From Marinobacterium marinum (lineage in GTDB: Bacteria > Pseudomonadota > Gammaproteobacteria > Pseudomonadales > Balneatricaceae), in assembly GCF_013868415.1 (NCBI RefSeq), contig NZ_JACEMT010000052.1, positions 265,802 to 329,801 of the forward strand: a stretch of DNA of 64,000 nt, in the 5' to 3' direction. Below are positions 1 through 8,325 of the stretch, piece by piece; position 1 is the first letter of the stretch, and the number at the start of each line of letters is the position of its first letter. The notes under the pieces are model-generated. The model searched no databases. It saw only the letters and a list, made by a program, of their open reading frames with translations, and was not told where the DNA came from. The position numbers and the translations under genes are program-made.

Positions 1-1115
1 AACCACACCAGGTCATAGCCCAGACTGGCCACCAGCGGGTAGAACACCGGCACCGTCAACAGCATCATCGACAGGCTTTCGAACACCATGCCCAGCACGA
101 TATAGATGCCCAGAATCGCCAGGATCACACCCATCGGCGGCACATTCATGGAGGACACCAGCTCCAGCAGCATCGTCGGTAGACCGGCACGGTTAATGAA
201 GTCGGAAAAGATCAGGGCACCGATCACCACCGCAAACAGCATTGCCGAGGTCCGCGCCGTATCGGCCAGCGTCTCGAACAGGTTGCGCAGGGTCATGCGG
301 CCACGGAACAGGGTAATCAGGAAGGCACCACCGGCACCGATGCCGGCCGCTTCGGTCGGAGTGAAAATCCCCAGATAGATACCACCCATGACCACCGTGA
401 ACAGTACCAGGACACCCCAGACGCCTTTCATGGCCTGCAGGCGTTCCGGCCACTCGGTCTTTTCACCGGCCGGACCGGCACTGGGATCACGCCAGACCAC
501 ATAGCGCACCGCCACCAGGTACAACAGGATACCGAGAAGGCCCGGTATGAAGCCGGCCGCGAAGAGTTCACGAATGGAGGACTCGGTCAACAGACCGTAG
601 ATCACCAGGATCACGCTGGGCGGAATCAGGATACCCAGGGTGCCGCCGGCGGCAATGGAAGCCGTGGCCAGCGCGTCGGAATATCCGTACTTGCGCATCG
701 GCGGCATCGCCACCTTGGACATGGTGGCGGAGGTCGCCAGGCTGGAGCCACAGATGGCGGAAAAACCGCCACAGGCCACAACAGTTGCCATCGACAGGCC
801 GCCCTTGCGGTGGCCCAGAAAGGCGTTGGACACCGCATAGAGTTCCTGAGACAGGCCCGAGCGAGTGACCAGGTTACCCATCAGGATAAACAGCGGAATC
901 ACCGACAGGCTGTATTCCTGCACGGTGTCGATCACGCGGTTGGACGCCATCGACAGCGCCCCGGTCCAACGGAAGTTGGCAATATTGCTCAGCTCCAGGC
1001 CCTGCAAAAAGGCAAAGCCGAAGAAGCCGACGATCCCCATGGCAAATGCAATCGGCATCCGCACCACGATGATCAGAAACAGGAGAACGGCAAAGCCGAT
1101 CAGAACTACGGACAT
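1..1115 (-). CDS. dctM: TRAP transporter large permease DctM (partial, cut by window edge)
   Basis: This is the large 12-helix subunit of a tripartite ATP-independent periplasmic transporter, which carries the ion-coupled translocation path. About 371 codons are visible, beginning MSVVLIGFAVLLFL; the C-terminal end lies outside the window. The frame shows dense hydrophobic helices and family signatures such as AAGGTLGILIPPS and FTPTEAAG. It follows dctQ by 27 bases and is the last visible gene of hpaF-dctP-dctQ-dctM. The family usually carries organic acids. The operon context suggests 4-hydroxyphenylacetate or a related aromatic acid as substrate, which is inference. The family call is firm. 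Confidence 0.93.
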   Translation of the reverse strand, partial: MSVVLIGFAVLLFLIIVVRMPIAFAMGIVGFFGFAFLQGLELSNIANFRWTGALSMASNRVIDTVQEYSLSVIPLFILMGNLVTRSGLSQELYAVSNAFLGHRKGGLSMATVVACGGFSAICGSSLATSATMSKVAMPPMRKYGYSDALATASIAAGGTLGILIPPSVILVIYGLLTESSIRELFAAGFIPGLLGILLYLVAVRYVVWRDPSAGPAGEKTEWPERLQAMKGVWGVLVLFTVVMGGIYLGIFTPTEAAGIGAGGAFLITLFRGRMTLRNLFETLADTARTSAMLFAVVIGALIFSDFINRAGLPTMLLELVSSMNVPPMGVILAILGIYIVLGMVFESLSMMLLTVPVFYPLVASLGYDLVW

Positions 1116-1142
1116 AATCGAGATACCTGTATCCGGTTCGGG

Positions 1143-1658
1143 TTAGTCTTGATCCTGAAACAGGATGCGATAGACGCCATAGGTGATCATGCCAAGGGCC
1201 GTGGCCCAGCTCATGATCGCGATGTACTGCACGATGTAACCGCTCGGCATCGCCAGAAACTCGGTCACGACACCTCGACGAATGGAGCGTTCGCCCAACT
1301 CGAAGATACGCAGTGCCAGAAAGTACAGGGACGATGACATGACCAGCGCCGCCAGCAACGACAGTACCTTGACGATCTTCGAACCCAGAAAACGGTCCAG
1401 CAGGTCAACCACGATATGACCGCCCCGCCAGGTTATGACCGGCATCGCCGCAAACACCATCACCGCCAGACCGATCTCGGTCATCTCGGTGCCGCCATGA
1501 ATGGGACTGTTAAACAGATAACGGCCAAAAACGTCGACACAGGTCAACGCCATCAGAAAGAACAGTACGCTTGCCGACACCACTTCGAGAAAAAAGGCCA
1601 GCCAACGGACCGGCCCCTTCTCGTCATAGTGCGCTTTCAACCAGGCACCAAACGACAT
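1143..1658 (-). CDS. dctQ: TRAP transporter small permease DctQ
   Basis: This is the small four-helix membrane subunit that pairs with DctM in TRAP transporters. At 171 aa it has the normal family length, with hydrophobic segments near residues 20-40, 55-72, 95-115 and 140-160. The stretch DVFGRYLFNSPIHGGTEMTE near residue 43 is the typical DctQ motif (RY.F..P..g..E). It starts 3 bases after the end of dctP and is followed by dctM, so the three transporter genes are surely cotranscribed. Confidence 0.93.
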   Translation of the reverse strand: MSFGAWLKAHYDEKGPVRWLAFFLEVVSASVLFFLMALTCVDVFGRYLFNSPIHGGTEMTEIGLAVMVFAAMPVITWRGGHIVVDLLDRFLGSKIVKVLSLLAALVMSSSLYFLALRIFELGERSIRRGVVTEFLAMPSGYIVQYIAIMSWATALGMITYGVYRILFQDQD

Positions 1659-1661
1659 GGA

Positions 1662-2702
1662 TTACTCCTGCTTTTGCGCTTCGTACTCACGAGCGATCTG
1701 GCGCAGTTCGGCCAGCGCTGCACGGGCATCGACATCACGATCGGCAACACTCTCAACCCAGGCGTCATCCATGCCCTTGATCAGCTCGCCAAATTCCAGC
1801 GTCATGGGGTCGTTTGGTCCCAGCTCCTTGACTGTCACGCCCGCAGCACGTGCAGCTTCAAGACCTTCCACATCCGCCTGATCCCAGGCACGACCGGCCA
1901 GAGCCGAGAGCTTTTCACCGGATACGCTCAGGATCGCCTCGGCATCCTTGGGATCAAGGTCTTCCAGGAAGTACGGATCGATAAACATGGAGAAGCTGCC
2001 CAGATACATACCGCCCGGCAGTACGGTCAGGTTCGGTGCCACTTCATGCAAACGCAGGGACTTCTGCTCGGTGATCGGCATGAAGACACCGTCGATCACA
2101 CCCTGCTGCATCATTTCGTACACTTTCGAGCCTGGAGCGGCCACACCGGTGACGTCCATGCGCTCGGCCAACTCGGTCTGCACACCGCCACCGATACGGA
2201 CCTTCTTGCCCTTCAAATCGGCAAGACTCTCAACCGGATCGATGCTGTGAATCTGCCCCGGACCGTGTGTCAGGGTTGCCAGCAGAGTCAGACCTTCATA
2301 TTCACCTGCATCGGCAAAGTACTTCTGCTGCACCTTCCACAGCGCGACCGATGCCGCTTCCGCACTGACATTCAGGCCCGGCAGCTCAACCGCGACCGGC
2401 AGCTTGAAGCGGCCCGGACCATAGCCATGATAGCTCCAGCCCGCATTGATCACGCCATCTTCCACCAGCTGGAAGTAGGTTTTGGGGTGACCCACATCCT
2501 GCTCGATTTTAACCTTGACGCGTCCCTCGGTGGCTTCTTCCACCCACCCGGCCCAGGTTGGCCACACGACTGAATTCATGGGGTTGCCCGGCGGCTGCCA
2601 GGTGCCCACGATCAGAGTGGTTTCGGCTGACGCCGCAGCGGAAACGCCCAGCCCCAGTGTCAGCGCAGCAGCGCTCAGCATGGATTTAAAACTTGCTTTC
2701 AC
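1662..2702 (-). CDS. dctP: TRAP transporter periplasmic binding protein DctP
   Basis: This 346-aa protein is the solute-binding component. A Sec signal peptide ends at about residue 26 (ASA-ETTL), followed by the mature start LIVGTWQPPGNPMNS. The segment GKKVRIGGG carries the arginine that family members usually use to bind the substrate carboxylate, and the protein ends in a long helix as in DctP homologues. It lies 115 bases downstream of hpaF in the same direction and therefore under the same HpaR-type operator. E. coli imports 4-hydroxyphenylacetate with the MFS protein HpaX; here this TRAP system is the likely replacement. The substrate is inferred. Confidence 0.93.
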   Translation of the reverse strand: MKASFKSMLSAAALTLGLGVSAAASAETTLIVGTWQPPGNPMNSVVWPTWAGWVEEATEGRVKVKIEQDVGHPKTYFQLVEDGVINAGWSYHGYGPGRFKLPVAVELPGLNVSAEAASVALWKVQQKYFADAGEYEGLTLLATLTHGPGQIHSIDPVESLADLKGKKVRIGGGVQTELAERMDVTGVAAPGSKVYEMMQQGVIDGVFMPITEQKSLRLHEVAPNLTVLPGGMYLGSFSMFIDPYFLEDLDPKDAEAILSVSGEKLSALAGRAWDQADVEGLEAARAAGVTVKELGPNDPMTLEFGELIKGMDDAWVESVADRDVDARAALAELRQIAREYEAQKQE

Positions 2703-2817
2703 GGTGTATCTCCCGGTCTTCTACGTCTGTTGCTACGATCGTTGTTGTTGCCGCTGATACGGCTTATTGTGCTGGCGGCCAGGGGTTATGCCGCCTGTTC
2801 CATGAACGCTTTCCGGC

Positions 2818-3207
2818 TTACTTCGGATCCACGAACAACGGATGAATGTTGTTTTTGTTGAATTTAAGCACCGGGTCCAGCTCTGTCATTTCGAAAGAGA
2901 TCTGCACATAGCTGTTATCGGTGATCGGCCTCATCCAGTCACAGAGAATCGCGAACACCCGCTCCGCCACCTCTTTTTTCAGCGTCATGTCACGCCCATG
3001 CCCGATCTTCAGATTCAGGTTCAGGAAGGCGAAGTCTTCACGACCATCGGCCACCCTGAAGTCATTGCAACGGATGGCTCGGCTACGCACACCGCCGATT
3101 GGAAAGGCACCTGTCGAGACAACATACTCGTGCAACTCTTTGAAAAGCGACTGAAACTCCAGACGCTCGTGCAGGTTTCCCGAATATTCAACAATGAAGT
3201 GAGGCAT
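2818..3207 (-). CDS. hpaF: 5-carboxymethyl-2-hydroxymuconate delta-isomerase HpaF
   Basis: HpaF isomerises 5-carboxymethyl-2-hydroxymuconate to the 2-oxo-3-ene triacid in homoprotocatechuate breakdown. The chosen ATG at 3207 has a strong ribosome site (AGAGGAGGG) 7 bases upstream and puts Pro right after Met, as the tautomerase superfamily requires for its catalytic N-terminal proline. The open frame continues upstream to 3390, but that extension has no family match. The product is 129 aa, close to the E. coli enzyme (126 aa). It is the first gene of an operon with the TRAP transporter and is divergent from hpaH across a region with two HpaR-type operators. Confidence 0.93.
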   Translation of the reverse strand: MPHFIVEYSGNLHERLEFQSLFKELHEYVVSTGAFPIGGVRSRAIRCNDFRVADGREDFAFLNLNLKIGHGRDMTLKKEVAERVFAILCDWMRPITDNSYVQISFEMTELDPVLKFNKNNIHPLFVDPK

Positions 3208-3292
3208 CTCGAGGCCCTCCTCTGATGGATGAAAAATTTCTGCCCGCACGGCTCTCCGACACGGAAGTAGCAGACAGAAAAACAAACGAAAT

Positions 3293-3312
3293 CTAATTAA
3301 CATATTAACTGT
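3293..3312. promoter_or_regulatory. HpaR-type operator, site A (hpaF side)
   Basis: The sequence is CTAATTAA-CATA-TTAACTGT, an 8-4-8 imperfect palindrome in the 327-base gap between hpaF and hpaH (3208-3534). It sits about 90 bases before the hpaF start. The same form recurs five more times in this locus. The rest of the gap is AT-rich divergent promoter DNA with no gene. Binding by HpaR is inferred from the recurrence and from the MarR family habit of binding such palindromes. Confidence 0.7.
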
Positions 3313-3404
3313 TGTCAATAAGATGTAAGTTGCAACATTTTTAAGATCATAGTGGCAAAACTCGTCTATAACTGTATTGGCCATACTCATATTGAGGTAT
3401 TGAC

Positions 3405-3424
3405 TTAGTTAAGATGTTAACTAA
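3405..3424. promoter_or_regulatory. HpaR-type operator, site B (hpaH side)
   Basis: The sequence is TTAGTTAA-GATG-TTAACTAA, with perfect 8-base arms around a 4-base centre. It is the best-formed copy of the repeated palindrome. It lies about 110 bases before the chosen hpaH start and would control hpaH-hpaI-hpaG1-hpaG2-hpaE. Confidence 0.75.
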
Positions 3425-3534
3425 AATGCAAATCAAATGGTCTGTGCCCTTGCCTGTCGGCGCCTTCACCGTCGAACAGCGTCCGCCCAGCACAACCAGT
3501 GAACGCAATGGATAACAAGAAGGTGCTAGCGAGC

Positions 3535-4338
3535 ATGTTGAACAAAGAGCAGATCAAGGCCTGTGCCGATCGCCTGTACGAGGCAGAAGTAACCCGCAAG
3601 CAGATTCCGGCGCTGACGCTGGAGTACCCGGACATGGACATGGCCGATGCCTACGCCGTGCAGAAAGCCTGGGTAGACCGCAAACTTGAAGACGGTCGCA
3701 AGGTCATCGGTTACAAGATCGGCCTGACGTCTCGCGCCATGCAAATGTCTTCCAATATCGACGAACCGGATTACGGCGTGCTGCTGGACGACATGCTGTT
3801 TGATGATGGTGCCACCATCAAGGCATCCGATTTCCTCGACCCGCGTATCGAAGTGGAACTGGCGTTTGTACTGAAAAAGCCGTTGTCTGGTGAAAACGTC
3901 ACCATCTTCGACGTCATCGACGCCACCGACTACGTGATCCCGTCGCTGGAACTGATCGCCGCTCGCTGCCTGCGCACCGATCCGGAAACCGGCTACACTC
4001 GCAAGGTGTACGACACCATCTCCGACAACGCTGCCAATGCCGGTATCGTCATGGGTGGCCGCCCGATCAAGCCGATGGATATCGACCTGCGCTGGGCCGG
4101 CTGTATGCTGTATTTGAATGGCCAGATCGAAGAAACCGGCCTGGCTGGTGGTGTACTGGGCAACCCGCTGAAAGGCATCACCTGGGTCTGCAAGCGCTTC
4201 GCGCCGCACGGTATCGGTCTCGAACCGGGTCAGGTCATCCTGTCCGGCTCCTTCACCCGCCCGGTACCGGTCAAGGCGGGCGACACCGTCCACGCCGACT
4301 TCGGACCTCTGGGCGGCGTCACCCTGAACTTCGAATAA
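3535..4338 (+). CDS. hpaH: 2-oxo-hept-4-ene-1,7-dioate hydratase HpaH
   Basis: HpaH hydrates 2-oxohept-4-enedioate to 4-hydroxy-2-oxoheptanedioate, the substrate of the HpaI aldolase. The sequence belongs to the fumarylacetoacetate-hydrolase-like hydratases, with motifs KIGLTSRAMQ, EPDYG.LLDDM, RIEVELAFVL and DTISDNAANAG that align closely with the E. coli protein. The ATG at 3535 gives 267 aa, the same length as E. coli HpaH, and has AAGAAGG 11 bases upstream. In-frame GTG 3499 and ATG 3508 would add 9-12 residues without a good ribosome site. It is the first gene of the plus-strand hpaH-I-G1-G2-E run. Confidence 0.95.
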   Translation: MLNKEQIKACADRLYEAEVTRKQIPALTLEYPDMDMADAYAVQKAWVDRKLEDGRKVIGYKIGLTSRAMQMSSNIDEPDYGVLLDDMLFDDGATIKASDFLDPRIEVELAFVLKKPLSGENVTIFDVIDATDYVIPSLELIAARCLRTDPETGYTRKVYDTISDNAANAGIVMGGRPIKPMDIDLRWAGCMLYLNGQIEETGLAGGVLGNPLKGITWVCKRFAPHGIGLEPGQVILSGSFTRPVPVKAGDTVHADFGPLGGVTLNFE

Positions 4339-4399
4339 GCCAAACCCTTTGCAAATCCGGGTGTGGCCTGTTGCCCGCCCTTTTGAACAGGAGACGAGC

Positions 4400-5206
4400 A
4401 TGGAACTGCCGAAAAACCGCTTCAAGCAGGGTCTGGCCAGCGGCAACACCCAGTACGGCCTCTGGCTGGGACTGCCGGACAACAGCGCTGCCGAAATTGC
4501 CGCTGTCGCCGGTTTCGACTGGCTGCTGATCGATGGCGAGCATGCGCCGTTCGACCTGCGCACCATCATGGCTCATCTGCAGGCCATGGCACCCTATGAT
4601 GTAGCGCCGATCGTGCGCTGTGTCGAAGGCAACACCGCTCTGCTCAAGCAGCTGCTGGATATTGGCGCGCAAACCCTGCTGGTACCGATGGTGGAAACCG
4701 CCGAGCAGGCCGCTCAGTTGGTACAGGCCGTACGCTACCCGCCGCAGGGCATTCGCGGTCTGGGCACCTCGCTGGCACGCGCCGCCCGCTGGAATCAGGT
4801 ACCGGGCTACCTGCAGAAAGCCAACGACGAAATCTGTCTGATCGTGCAGGTGGAAACCGCCAGTGCGATGGAAAATCTGGATGCTATTCTGGCAGTGGAC
4901 GGCGTGGACGGCGTGTTCATCGGCCCGTCCGATCTGTCTGCTTCCATGGGCTATATCGGTGATGCCGGCAACCCGGTGGTGGTCGAGTCCATCAACACCG
5001 GTCTGAACAAGATTCGCGATGCCGGCAAGTATGCCGGTCTGCTCTGCCTGGACCCGGCTCTGGCCGAGAACTATGTCCGGCAGGGTGCCAACTTCGTGGG
5101 CGTCGGTGTCGACACCATGATTCTGGCCAACGAAACCCGCAAGCTGGCGCAGCGCTTCAAACAGGGCGCTCCGGTTGAAGACGAGAAACCTCAGGCTGGC
5201 TACTGA
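4400..5206 (+). CDS. hpaI: 4-hydroxy-2-oxoheptanedioate aldolase HpaI
   Basis: HpaI is a class II metal-dependent aldolase that cleaves 4-hydroxy-2-oxoheptanedioate to pyruvate and succinate semialdehyde. The catalytic set is visible: H48 in DGEHAPFD, R73 in APIVR, E152 in VQVETA and D178 in GPSDLS. These match H45, R70, E149 and D175 of the E. coli enzyme with a constant shift of three. ATG 4400 follows CAGGAGACGAGC, a strong ribosome site, and gives 268 aa. It lies 61 bases after hpaH and 29 bases before hpaG1. Confidence 0.96.
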   Translation: MELPKNRFKQGLASGNTQYGLWLGLPDNSAAEIAAVAGFDWLLIDGEHAPFDLRTIMAHLQAMAPYDVAPIVRCVEGNTALLKQLLDIGAQTLLVPMVETAEQAAQLVQAVRYPPQGIRGLGTSLARAARWNQVPGYLQKANDEICLIVQVETASAMENLDAILAVDGVDGVFIGPSDLSASMGYIGDAGNPVVVESINTGLNKIRDAGKYAGLLCLDPALAENYVRQGANFVGVGVDTMILANETRKLAQRFKQGAPVEDEKPQAGY

Positions 5207-5235
5207 TCGCCAGTCCTAACACGAGAAGGTTAACC

Positions 5236-5904
5236 ATGACTGCAAACACTCTGGTCAACAGCAAGCTGGTCTGCGTCGCGCTGAACGACAAGGCGCAGCT
5301 GGCTGCTCTGGATGCCACATTCAACGATGCCCCGTACAAGAAGCCGCCGACCCAGCCGGTGCTCTACTACAAGCCGCGCAACACCTGGAGTGTTGACGGT
5401 GCCGAGGTCGAATGGGCCAAGGATTTCGGCAGTAACGACGTAGCGGCCATGGCCGTGGGCGCCAGCCTGGGCGTGGTCATCGGCAAGGAAACCTGCCGCG
5501 TATCCGCCGAAGACGCACTGAACTACGTCAACGGCTACACCATCGTCAGCGATTTCTCTCTGCCGGAAGAGAGCTACTACCGCCCGGACATCAAGGGCAA
5601 GTGCCTGGATACGTCTGCCCCGGTCGGCCCGGAAATCGTTGCAGCTGACAAGATCGCCAACCCGGATGCTCTGACCGTCAGCATCAGCGTCAACGGCGAG
5701 CAGAAAAGCGTCTTCGAACTGGCCAATATGGAGCGCAGCGTTGCCGAACTGATCAGCATCATCTCGCGCATCATGACCCTGCAGCCGGGCGAGATCATCG
5801 CTGTCGGTTTCGCCGGTGACCGCGTGGCCGTCGCCAAGGGTGACAAGGTTGTAGCAAGCATTGAGGGTGTCGGCACCCTGAACAACACTCTGGGAGGCGC
5901 CTGA
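5236..5904 (+). CDS. hpaG1: HpaG N-terminal-type subunit (HHDD isomerase / OPET decarboxylase)
   Basis: In E. coli HpaG is a single protein of about 429 aa with two related fumarylacetoacetate-hydrolase-like halves that decarboxylate 5-oxopent-3-ene-1,2,5-tricarboxylate and isomerise the product. Here the first half is a separate 222-aa protein. The motifs YYKPRNTW, NGYTIVSDFSLP and ESYYRPDIKGKCLDTSAPVGPE are of the family. Start ATG 5236 has GAGAAGG upstream. The next gene, hpaG2, starts 3 bases after the stop, so the two halves are made together and presumably assemble. Which activity each half carries cannot be read from the sequence. Confidence 0.92.
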   Translation: MTANTLVNSKLVCVALNDKAQLAALDATFNDAPYKKPPTQPVLYYKPRNTWSVDGAEVEWAKDFGSNDVAAMAVGASLGVVIGKETCRVSAEDALNYVNGYTIVSDFSLPEESYYRPDIKGKCLDTSAPVGPEIVAADKIANPDALTVSISVNGEQKSVFELANMERSVAELISIISRIMTLQPGEIIAVGFAGDRVAVAKGDKVVASIEGVGTLNNTLGGA

Positions 5905-5907
5905 GCC

Positions 5908-6690
5908 ATGAGACATGCACGTATCGTATTTGACGGCCGCGAGCTGGATATCGACATCGACGCCAACGATCGCATCACCACCGCTGACGGTGAAGTGCTG
6001 GACGTGGCGCTGGATTCCGACCAGATCACCTGGCTGCCGCCGGTAAAGGCACCGGGTACCATCTTCGCGCTGGGCATCAACTATGCCGATCACGCCACCG
6101 AGCTGGCGTTCGAGCCGCCGAAAGAGCCGCTGGTGTTCATCAAGCACGCCAACACGCTGACCGGCCACAAGCAGGTGAGCTACCGCCCGGACGGTATCGA
6201 ATACCAGCACTACGAGTGCGAACTGGTTGCCGTGATCGGCAAGACCGGCAAGAACATCAAGCGTGAAGAGGCGCTGGACTACGTTGCCGGCTACACCGTC
6301 TGCAACGACTTTGCCATCCGCGACTATCTGGAAAACTACTACCGCCCCAACCTGCGCGTGAAGAGCCGTGACTCTCTACTGCCGATGGGCCCCTGGATCG
6401 TCGACACTGCGGACATCCCGAATGCCAACGCACTGAAACTGACCACCACGGTCAACGGCAAGCTGACGCAGGACGGTACCACCAAGGACATGATCTTTGA
6501 CGTACCCTTCGTGATCGAGTACCTGAGCAAGATCATGACCCTGAACCCGGGCGACATGATCTGCACCGGTACCCCGCACGGCATCGTCGACTGCCAGCCG
6601 GGCGACACCATCGTTTGTACTATTGAAGATGTCTGCTCACTGGAGACCCGCATGGTCAGCGAGCAGGAATTCTACGGCGACAAATACTAA
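5908..6690 (+). CDS. hpaG2: HpaG C-terminal-type subunit (OPET decarboxylase / HHDD isomerase)
   Basis: This 260-aa protein has the full FAH fold signatures: FALGINYADHATEL, the metal-binding acidic triad region HYECELVAVIGK, NDFAIRDYLENYYRPNLRVKS and GTPHGIVDCQPGD near the C-terminus. It corresponds to the second half of E. coli HpaG. The start follows GGGAGGCGCC, which overlaps the end of hpaG1, so translation is probably coupled. With hpaG1 it should convert 5-oxopent-3-ene-1,2,5-tricarboxylate to 2-oxohept-4-enedioate for HpaH. Confidence 0.93.
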   Translation: MRHARIVFDGRELDIDIDANDRITTADGEVLDVALDSDQITWLPPVKAPGTIFALGINYADHATELAFEPPKEPLVFIKHANTLTGHKQVSYRPDGIEYQHYECELVAVIGKTGKNIKREEALDYVAGYTVCNDFAIRDYLENYYRPNLRVKSRDSLLPMGPWIVDTADIPNANALKLTTTVNGKLTQDGTTKDMIFDVPFVIEYLSKIMTLNPGDMICTGTPHGIVDCQPGDTIVCTIEDVCSLETRMVSEQEFYGDKY

Positions 6691-6709
6691 CAAGCTTCAG
6701 GAGATCACC

Positions 6710-8245
6710 ATGAGCGATACACTGGATACCAACCTGGAACGCGCCCAGCAGTACCTGGAGCGCTTCAAGAACAACACCACCGGCCACTACATCAACGGTG
6801 AATTCACCCTCGGCAACGGCGGCAACGAATACGACAACGTTACCCCGACCGACAACAGCTCCATCGGCAAGATCATGGCCGGCTCCGTCGCCGATATGGA
6901 CGCGGCCTGTGAAGCGGCTGAGAACGCTTTCACGGAATGGTCTACCATGCCGGGTGCCGAGCGCAAACGCCTGCTGCACAAGTTCGCCGACCGTCTGGTC
7001 GAGCGCGCCGACGAGATCGCCCTGGTTGAGTCCATGGACTGCGGTCAGGCGATCCGCTTCATGAAGCAGGCCGCCATCCGTGGCGCGGCCAATTTCCGCT
7101 TCTTCGCCGACAAGGCGCCGGAAGCGCAGAACGGCCTGGCCCTGCACCAGGACGAGCACGTCAACTACACCATTCGCAAGGCGATCGGTCCGGTCGGCAT
7201 CATCACGCCCTGGAACACGCCGTTCATGCTGTCCACCTGGAAGATTGCACCGGCACTGGCTGCAGGCTGCACCGTGGTGCACAAGCCTGCTGAGCTGACC
7301 CCGCTGAGCGCCTACATCCTGGCCGAGATCGCGGACGAAGTGCTGCCCAAGGGCGTCTGGAACATGGTGAACGGTTTCGGCGAAAGCGTCGGCAAGCGCA
7401 TGACCGAACACCCGGCAATCAAGGCGGTTGCACTGGTGGGTGAATCCGCTACCGGTTCTCACGTCATGCGTCAGGGTGCCGACACGCTGAAGCGCATGCA
7501 CTTCGAGCTGGGCGGCAAGAACCCGGTGATCGTATTTGACGATGCCGACTTCGAACGCGCCCTGGACGCCGTGGTGTTCATGATCTACAGCCTGAACGGC
7601 CAGCGTTGCACTTCCTCCAGCCGTCTGCTGATTCAGAGCGGCATCCGTGACAAGTTCATGGCAGCCCTGGAACAGCGCGTACGCAACCTGAAAGTCGGTC
7701 ACTCACTGGACCCGAACACCGAAGTGGGTCCGCTGGTTCACACCGAGCACTACAACAAGGTGTTGAGCTACTTCGACATTGCCAAGGAAGACGGCGCCAA
7801 CATCGCGGTCGGCGGCAAGCGTATCGACGAAGCGCGCGGCAACATCGACCCGGCCGGCAACTACCTGGAGCCGACCCTGTTCACCGGTGCCAGCAACAAG
7901 ATGCGCATCGCACAGGAAGAGATCTTTGGCCCGGTTCTGACCGCCATCTCCTTCGACACCGAAGAAGAAGCGATCGCCATTGCCAACGATACCGAATACG
8001 GCCTGTCCGGTTACATCTGGACCGAGAACACCGGCCGCGCCATGCGCATGGCCAAGCATGTCGAAGCCGGTATGCTGTGGGTGAACTCCGAGAACAACCG
8101 TAACCTGCCGTCTCCGTTCGGCGGTATCAAGATGTCCGGCATCGGTCGCGACGGTGGCGACTGGAGCTTCGACTTCTACATGGAAACCAAGAACGTCTGT
8201 ATTGCACAGGGTACCCACCGCGTACCTCAGCTGGGCAAAGGCTGA
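6710..8245 (+). CDS. hpaE: 5-carboxymethyl-2-hydroxymuconate semialdehyde dehydrogenase HpaE
   Basis: HpaE is an NAD-dependent aldehyde dehydrogenase that oxidises the ring-cleavage product made by HpaD. The 511-aa frame has the family core: PWNTPFMLSTWK (cofactor site), FELGGKNPVIVFDDAD with the general-base Glu, GQRCTSSSR with the catalytic Cys, and EEIFGPVL. ATG 6710 has CAGGAGATCACC upstream; the open frame reaches back to 6623 inside hpaG2 but has no better start. It is the last gene of the hpaH-I-G1-G2-E run and is followed by a strong hairpin. Confidence 0.95.
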   Translation: MSDTLDTNLERAQQYLERFKNNTTGHYINGEFTLGNGGNEYDNVTPTDNSSIGKIMAGSVADMDAACEAAENAFTEWSTMPGAERKRLLHKFADRLVERADEIALVESMDCGQAIRFMKQAAIRGAANFRFFADKAPEAQNGLALHQDEHVNYTIRKAIGPVGIITPWNTPFMLSTWKIAPALAAGCTVVHKPAELTPLSAYILAEIADEVLPKGVWNMVNGFGESVGKRMTEHPAIKAVALVGESATGSHVMRQGADTLKRMHFELGGKNPVIVFDDADFERALDAVVFMIYSLNGQRCTSSSRLLIQSGIRDKFMAALEQRVRNLKVGHSLDPNTEVGPLVHTEHYNKVLSYFDIAKEDGANIAVGGKRIDEARGNIDPAGNYLEPTLFTGASNKMRIAQEEIFGPVLTAISFDTEEEAIAIANDTEYGLSGYIWTENTGRAMRMAKHVEAGMLWVNSENNRNLPSPFGGIKMSGIGRDGGDWSFDFYMETKNVCIAQGTHRVPQLGKG

Positions 8246-8266
8246 TTAGCACCTCGTAGACGTACC

Positions 8267-8287
8267 GCCGGCCCCTGCGGGGCCGGC
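8267..8287 (+). terminator. Stem-loop terminator after hpaE
   Basis: The arms GCCGGCCCC and GGGGCCGGC form a perfect 9-bp GC stem with a 3-base loop, 21 bases after hpaE and before hpaA. The downstream tract is pyrimidine-rich (CCCTCCTGTCTCC) but not a clean T run, so termination may be partial. Confidence 0.6.
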
Positions 8288-8325
8288 CCCTCCTGTCTCC
8301 GGTCGGGGTTTGCTATAGTCCCATC

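Noticed and set aside
1416-2573. Long plus-strand open frame opposite the TRAP genes
   Set aside because: It is a high-GC antisense shadow of dctP and dctQ, rich in His/Gln/Arg with no recognisable domain.
6656-7702. Long minus-strand open frame opposite hpaE
   Set aside because: It is an antisense shadow of a strongly conserved aldehyde dehydrogenase gene, with no ribosome site or family.
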